Source: Psococerastis gibbosa (Eukaryota; Arthropoda; Insecta; Psocodea; Psocidae). Taken from it: a DNA stretch of 64,000 bases. The notes under the pieces were generated by a model. It was not told the DNA's origin and made no database searches. It worked only from the letters and a program-made list of their open reading frames with translations. The position numbers were made by a program, and so were the translations under genes. Within the stretch, counting starts at the first letter, position 1; each line of letters opens with the position of its first letter. Of this stretch, positions 63,976-64,000 are shown piece by piece. Where the stretch lies: assembly GCA_963971405.1 (NCBI GenBank), contig OZ020488.1, positions 45,180,888 through 45,244,887 of the forward strand, in the 5' to 3' direction.

Positions 63976-64000
63976 GTATTCCTGGGATTCTAAGGAAAGG

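Overview
The window is metazoan nuclear DNA, most probably from an arthropod with a large, repeat-rich genome. I cannot name the species. The evidence is GT-AG introns several kb long, a Ly6 (three-finger) gene with an insect-type exon layout, a U2 snRNA sequence very close to the arthropod form, a BEL/Pao LTR retrotransposon, and many SINEs, MITEs and hammerhead-bearing Penelope-like fragments.

Host coding sequence is only about 1 kb. One internal exon (341-484) of a secreted, probably GPI-anchored UPAR/Ly6 protein is followed by three intact versions of its last exon (6711-6934, 10582-10805, 14800-15023). All three start in the same phase after a good acceptor, all are exactly 224 nt long, and each supplies the last five cysteines and a hydrophobic C-terminal tail. 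Two decayed exon ends (11078-11143, about 11410-11466) lie between the second and third. This looks like one gene with alternative terminal exons that still multiply and decay. Exon 1 lies before the window. At 55297-55348 a signal-peptide exon with the same splice phase probably opens a second Ly6 gene whose other exons lie beyond the window.

Everything else is intronic or intergenic and dominated by mobile elements. A young BEL/Pao element (18234-24660; TSD GTCAG; LTRs differing by two substitutions and one 10-bp indel) sits inside a SINE copy; its gag-pol frame carries one in-frame TAA. A SINE family with trinucleotide tails (called D here) has 13-15 bp target duplications, and one copy is fused to a nearly complete U2 snRNA, with the whole chimera bounded by an 11-bp duplication. 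MITEs with TAA duplications and related GGCG termini form a Tourist/Harbinger-like group. A roughly 870-bp element with a (CAGA)n core and CTTTCCAATTTAT ends (family B) occurs at least eight times, once nested in itself and once with its microsatellite site occupied by a 462-bp TTC array. Hammerhead-ribozyme-like motifs occur at 42380-42437, 32505-32550 and twice in a perfect 105-bp inverted repeat at 40021-40286.

Family letters (A-L) are local labels for this window. All assignments are by eye; no database search or folding program was run.
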